Shown here one piece after another: positions 4,001 through 6,191 of a stretch of 6,191 nucleotides of DNA. Each line of letters opens with the position of its first letter. The stretch's first letter is position 1. Source of the DNA: Bacteroidia bacterium (lineage in GTDB: Bacteria; Bacteroidota; Bacteroidia; UKL13-3); contig JAKRSG010000334.1 in the NCBI GenBank assembly GCA_022402405.1, positions 1-6,191 of the forward strand, written 5' to 3'. A program made the translations under genes and the position numbers. The notes beneath the pieces are model-generated. The model had not been told where the DNA came from, searched no databases, and saw nothing but the letters and a program-made list of their open reading frames with translations.

Positions 4001-6191
4001 GTAACTCCATCGCCAAACTCCCAAAAATAACTTGTAACCAAACTCGACGAATCGATAAAACGAACCAGCCTATTGGTGCACGAATTTTGAATAAATCCAA
4101 AATTTGATTTCGCCACAGGCAAAACAGAAACCACTCTAGTAAATTGATCGGTACAACCATTATTAGCTTCTGCAACCATTGTCACAGTAAAATTTCCTGG
4201 GTTTGCATACACTTTTCCGAACTTACTTGTAAACAACGAATCCATTGTTCCGTCGCCATAATACCAGTAATACTTAGCATTCCAGCCTGCACCTAAATAC
4301 TTAGATTGGTTATAGAAATTGAAATTATTATTGGTAATTGCCTGAACCAAGGTATCTGTTCTAAACAAAGCTGATGGCCCAAATGAACCACTATCCACCT
4401 TAACTGCTTTTTCAACCCACAACGAACATAAAGCGGTGGTAACGGTTAATCTTACGGTATACAAACCCGTGTCGGCATAAGCTCTTGTTGCATTTATAGA
4501 ATTAGCAGTTGTTCCATCACCAAAATTCCAAGTATAATTGGCTCCTGCCCCGTTGGTAGTTTGATTGGTAAATTGAATTTTATTGGTGCATAACCCTGAT
4601 GCTTTGCTGGCTGTAAAATTTGGGTTCGGACCAAGATTAGAACCCACAGTAACCGCTTGTTTTAAACTCACAGAACAGCCACTTGAGGCCGTAACAGTAA
4701 GAGTGGCAGTATCTGTTCCAGGAATTCCGTAATTAAAACTAGGGCTCATTTCTGTAGAAAATCCTTTTACAGGGTTTCCAAATACCCAATTATAGCTGGC
4801 TGAACCAAATGCAACACTTGAGGTATTATTAAAACTTACAACTTGATTACAAACACTTGGTGTGGAGGTAAAAGAAGTAAACACGTTCGAAATGGTAAAA
4901 TTAACTTGAGCTGTATCAAAACATGAACCATCGTGAGCGGCCAATCTGGCGTTATGCACTCCAATGCTTAAACCTGATAATGCAACCGGCCCCGTATAAG
5001 GAACAAAGGGAGCACCATCTAAACTATAGGTAAAAATATTTCCTGACCCTGTGCTTGTATTAGTTAAAATTCTGTTGTTACTACAAAAATTGTTGCCAGG
5101 TGCCGTAATGCTTAAACCCGCGTTTACTCCAACTGTGGCAGCTTGTGCCGAAAACACTAATGGTGTAGCCACAGCAAAACATTTTCCTTGAGCTGATATA
5201 TTTAGATTTATCGTTTTAGATCCTGCCGAAATATATGAACGTGTAGGAATTTGAATAGTATCACCATTCCCAGAACTACCCGGATCAAAACTCCAAGAAT
5301 ATCTGTATCCATATGATTTAGGTGCTCCTAAAATAGTATAAACAAAATTACAATTTGGAACAGCCACTAAACTAGGTATAATAGGATTACTAGCCACCTG
5401 AACCGAACGTGTGCTTGTTTTTCCTCCGCCATTAATACGCAATAAAACATTATAAATGCTATCTTTTGCATAAACGTGTGATGGGTTTTGAAGTGAAGAT
5501 GTATCCCCGTCTCCAAAATCCCAAAACCAAGAACTAGCTAAAACACTCGAATCAAAAAATTGCACAAATCTATCTGAGCAAGAATTTGGCATAAATGTAA
5601 ACCTAGCGATGGTATCACCAGTTACATTTAAAGAATAGTTTATCGTTTGAAAGCAATTACCCTCCTCTACTTTGATTGTAAAATTAAAAAATCCTAATTG
5701 AGAAGGAATTCCACTTAAAACTCCTGAAGTTGAATTCATAGAAACACCTGTTGGCAAGGTGCCGCTTGGTATAGACCATACCGGACTAACATAGCCAGTT
5801 TGAGAAAATGCTTGGCTGTAAAATACTGCAAAAGTTGCCTGACCAATTCCACCGGGAGAAATGCCTGCATGCGGACCACAAGCAACACTTCCAGTAACAA
5901 AGAAGTTTACATCAGTAGCACCTGTTGAGCGAATGCGAATATTCCCAGAATAATTTCCTGCAACAAGTGAGTTTAAGCGAACATATATGGTTTTGAACAC
6001 CTCTGTATTTACAGCATTTAAAAATAAAGAATCTGAGTAATTACCAGATTCTTGAGTGCTTATCTGAAATCCTAATGGAGCTTTGATTGAAACTCCAGCA
6101 TTAAGTCCGCTGCCAGAAACAGAAAAATTTTGTGAGCCAGATGCTATTCCAGCAGTAGAAACAAATGGAGTAAAACTTGGAGCTACTAATT
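835..6191 (-). CDS. Giant T9SS-secreted multi-domain PKD/Ig-like surface protein, partial (N-terminus outside window)
   Basis: The frame is open from the window edge to TAA at 837-835: 1784 residues, numbered here from the first whole codon (6189-6187). Order: end of a Bacteroidota surface domain (1-103), an He_PIG-like Ig domain (about 104-190), three copies of a six-domain block (195-694, 695-1194, 1195-1688), a linker, and a type A T9SS sorting domain (about 1707-1784). PKD hallmarks (W-D/E/N-F-G-D-G, then P-x-H-x-Y and G-x-Y-x-V) recur throughout. There are 35 cysteines, fitting an exported, disulfide-bonded protein. No catalytic domain or transmembrane helix is visible; the signal peptide must be in the missing part. 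PKD/Ig strings on T9SS cargo usually serve adhesion, spacing or surface structure, so an adhesin-like role is the best guess. An in-frame GTG at 6000 could be mistaken for the start, but the recognisable domain continues upstream of it. The following sigma gene starts 93 nt beyond the stop, on the same strand. Confidence 0.96.
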   Translation of the reverse strand, partial: LVAPSFTPFVSTAGIASGSQNFSVSGSGLNAGVSIKAPLGFQISTQESGNYSDSLFLNAVNTEVFKTIYVRLNSLVAGNYSGNIRIRSTGATDVNFFVTGSVACGPHAGISPGGIGQATFAVFYSQAFSQTGYVSPVWSIPSGTLPTGVSMNSTSGVLSGIPSQLGFFNFTIKVEEGNCFQTINYSLNVTGDTIARFTFMPNSCSDRFVQFFDSSVLASSWFWDFGDGDTSSLQNPSHVYAKDSIYNVLLRINGGGKTSTRSVQVASNPIIPSLVAVPNCNFVYTILGAPKSYGYRYSWSFDPGSSGNGDTIQIPTRSYISAGSKTINLNISAQGKCFAVATPLVFSAQAATVGVNAGLSITAPGNNFCSNNRILTNTSTGSGNIFTYSLDGAPFVPYTGPVALSGLSIGVHNARLAAHDGSCFDTAQVNFTISNVFTSFTSTPSVCNQVVSFNNTSSVAFGSASYNWVFGNPVKGFSTEMSPSFNYGIPGTDTATLTVTASSGCSVSLKQAVTVGSNLGPNPNFTASKASGLCTNKIQFTNQTTNGAGANYTWNFGDGTTANSINATRAYADTGLYTVRLTVTTALCSLWVEKAVKVDSGSFGPSALFRTDTLVQAITNNNFNFYNQSKYLGAGWNAKYYWYYGDGTMDSLFTSKFGKVYANPGNFTVTMVAEANNGCTDQFTRVVSVLPVAKSNFGFIQNSCTNRLVRFIDSSSLVTSYFWEFGDGVTSTLANPQHTYLRDSIYQVRLTINGTLVSTREITVATSPVIGAITSVMDCQNIYTFYGAPSGAGLSYLWTFGSGSFGDNQTNQIPYRGYNVAGPTSVSVMISSYGRCTANSSPYNFNALSVANATKAKLSLVAPNGNLCSSTRIVRNLSNPGLVCSYRLNADNFISIDTAITLTNLQPGFHKILLRATNGLCVSDDSIEFYVGTAMATFSSTPSNCNQVVSFTNLSSTADNGGFSSFWVFGTPSKGTSVDVSPSFNYGTPGTDSATLTVTARSGCTSTLRLPVSVGSGTSNIQPGFTLSNAGGNCSNKFQFTDTTKGGSQLNYIWDFGDGTSSTIQNPVKSYGDAGTFNVALTVFEGNCITTVSKPLVVGLDAFGPSANFSISNPFQTIANNSFNFINSTKNLGPGWVYKAIWRLGDGQVDSNNFSVFNKTYNRADTFTVTLTVFTSTGCEDSISRQVIVAPVPISKFGFVQNTCSSRLVRFIDSTNLATSYFWDFGDGNTSTLAEPTHTYAKDGVYAVKLTINGFLISQKDVGVYTFPSANYTFTSSNCKNVFQFEVADSGSIYRYQWQFSKGLPNALQIPNPRVSFDSTYEFIVQYKVSSGGFCEISALPDTLTSERGVKANILISSSDFCSNNRTISNASVGGTTFYLSIDNDPYTLYTAPVSLTNLSSGQHFISFVAMDSSCADTLNRTFAISDITGNFTSRSGNCNRTVEFFPNLQTSDATEIKYSWNFANEGTDTVPMPLFVFDSPGKKFVTMRVEAESGCVFSFSDSVVANSSAGPISTFNVTEIRTTPCQTGFNFTNTSPDAVQSYWRFGDGQVSDLTVSKTVFHAYLDTGNYQVVMIARNAQGCETVSDTTNIRVVVAGKPSPIASFTLNDTTQCFSFQNFNFLNASTLSGNGWIAKYTWTMSDGTTDTISNSIYGKRFPSLGTFAINLTATSNLGCSHVYSRTVRVVSDTICNPIANGLNPLEMGMFMTVYPNPSEGNFEIKLNREFVGSAQIKVIDILGREVHTESLSKLQLVYPIEMKVMAGQYFVELIDEAGNVLRSSLVIQ
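1126..2607 (-). repeat. Supermodule copy 3 (domains A3-F3)
   Basis: About 494 residues (1195-1688). A3 (2389-2607) has WDFGDG and is very close to A2: I count 44 of 64 aligned residues identical. B3 (2137-2388) has WQFSKG, C3 (1906-2136) has YLSIDNDPY, D3 (1663-1905) has WNFANEG, E3 (1399-1662) has WRFGDG, and F3 (1126-1398) has GNGWIAKYTWTMSDG. B3, D3 and E3 have drifted furthest from the other copies, but all ten cysteine positions remain. F3 has an additional cysteine near its first strand (residue 1613). Confidence 0.88.
2608..4107 (-). repeat. Supermodule copy 2 (domains A2-F2)
   Basis: 500 residues (695-1194) with the same order as copy 1. A2 (3892-4107) has WEFGDG. B2 (3625-3891) has WTFGSG. 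C2 (3388-3624) has the YRLNADNF turn and G-x-H strand. D2 (3139-3387) has WVFGTPSKG. E2 (2887-3138) has WDFGDG. F2 (2608-2886) has GPGWVYKAIWRLGDG. All ten positional cysteines are kept, plus one extra in C2 (residue 884). The Trp codon of the A-domain W-x-F-G-D-G lies exactly 1500 nt from its counterpart in copy 1 (4021-4023 against 5521-5523). Confidence 0.9.
4108..5607 (-). repeat. Supermodule copy 1 (domains A1-F1)
   Basis: 500 residues (195-694) made of six beta-sandwich domains. A1 (5392-5607) is a classic PKD with WDFGDG. B1 (5128-5391) is PKD-like with WSFDPG. C1 (4882-5127) is a different Ig-like type with YSLDG, PYTGPV and a G-x-H strand. D1 (4639-4881) is PKD-like with WVFGNP. E1 (4387-4638) is PKD with WNFGDG. 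F1 (4108-4386) is a longer PKD variant with GAGWNAKYYWYYGDG. Ten cysteines: one in A, two each in B-E, one in F. Domain limits are approximate, set where the pattern recurs in copies 2 and 3. Confidence 0.9.
5620..5880 (-). other. Putative Ig domain (He_PIG-like)
   Basis: Residues about 104-190 contain P-V-W-S-I, then the typical LPTGVSMNSTSGVLSGIPS and a G-x-F-N-F-T-I-K-V strand. The signature L-P-x-G-(V/L)-x-(M/L)-N-x-x-(S/T)-G-x-(L/I)-S-G-x-P is diagnostic of putative Ig (He_PIG) domains, which are cadherin-like folds in bacterial surface proteins. Two cysteines (residues 104 and 179) bracket the domain and may pair. It occurs once, before the repeat blocks. Confidence 0.85.
5881..6191 (-). 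other. Bacteroidota surface-protein beta-sandwich domain (N-terminal end missing)
   Basis: Residues 1-103 contain GSQNFSVSGSGLNAGVSI, then APLGFQIS, then TIYVRLNSLVAGNYSGNI, ending in a V-x-G-S-V strand. This pattern (a SQ-F-V-S-G-x-x-L strand, an A-P-x-G-F-x-I-S turn, T-I-Y-V-R-L, then G-x-Y-S-G-x-I) is common in secreted Bacteroidota proteins, generally ahead of Ig-like or PKD regions. Its presence on both sides of the GTG at 6000 shows that the protein continues beyond the window. The domain is recognised from memory of the family and its exact database name is not asserted. Confidence 0.75.

Noticed and set aside
3990..4175. Minus-strand open frame of 61 codons at 3990-4175
   Set aside because: It overlaps the giant gene at the F1/A2 junction in another frame and its product has no recognisable features.
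1126..5607. Repeats as a CRISPR array or transposon copies
   Set aside because: The repeat unit is 1.5 kb, wholly coding and diverged at the DNA level, with no spacers, terminal inverted repeats or transposase. It is a protein-domain duplication.

Overview
The window looks like chromosomal DNA of a member of the Bacteroidota. The clearest sign is a type A type IX secretion (T9SS) sorting domain at the C-terminus of a very large protein. This is supported by strings of Bacteroidota-style PKD domains, by an ECF sigma factor followed by a small acidic anti-sigma-like protein of a type common in this phylum, and by AT-rich DNA with weak Shine-Dalgarno sequences. The sequence alone does not fix a genus.

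Everything is transcribed leftward (minus strand). Reading in that direction, 6191-835 is one open reading frame that enters from outside the window: at least 1784 residues of a secreted, multi-domain beta-sandwich protein. It starts with the end of a Bacteroidota surface-protein domain, followed by a putative-Ig (He_PIG-like) domain. Next come three tandem copies of a six-domain block, called A-B-C-D-E-F here, with a period of almost exactly 500 residues (1500 nt). A short linker and the T9SS sorting domain end the protein. No catalytic domain is visible, so it is best read as a cell-surface or secreted adhesin/structural protein.

A 93-base gap (742-834) holds an A/T tract and a good match to an ECF-type promoter (TGTAAC, 17 nt, CGTC) at 767-793. 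That promoter would drive the next gene, a 161-residue ECF sigma factor (256-741). The sigma gene overlaps by ATGA a gene (1-259, running off the window) that resembles the small anti-sigma-like proteins often found after ECF sigma genes in Bacteroidota. The sigma/anti-sigma pair is probably translationally coupled and autoregulated. Whether it also controls the giant surface protein cannot be decided, because that gene's promoter lies outside the window.

The most unusual item is the 3 x 500-residue higher-order repeat, with ten cysteines per unit held at nearly fixed spacing. I saw no RNA genes, insertion sequences, CRISPR arrays or other mobile elements.
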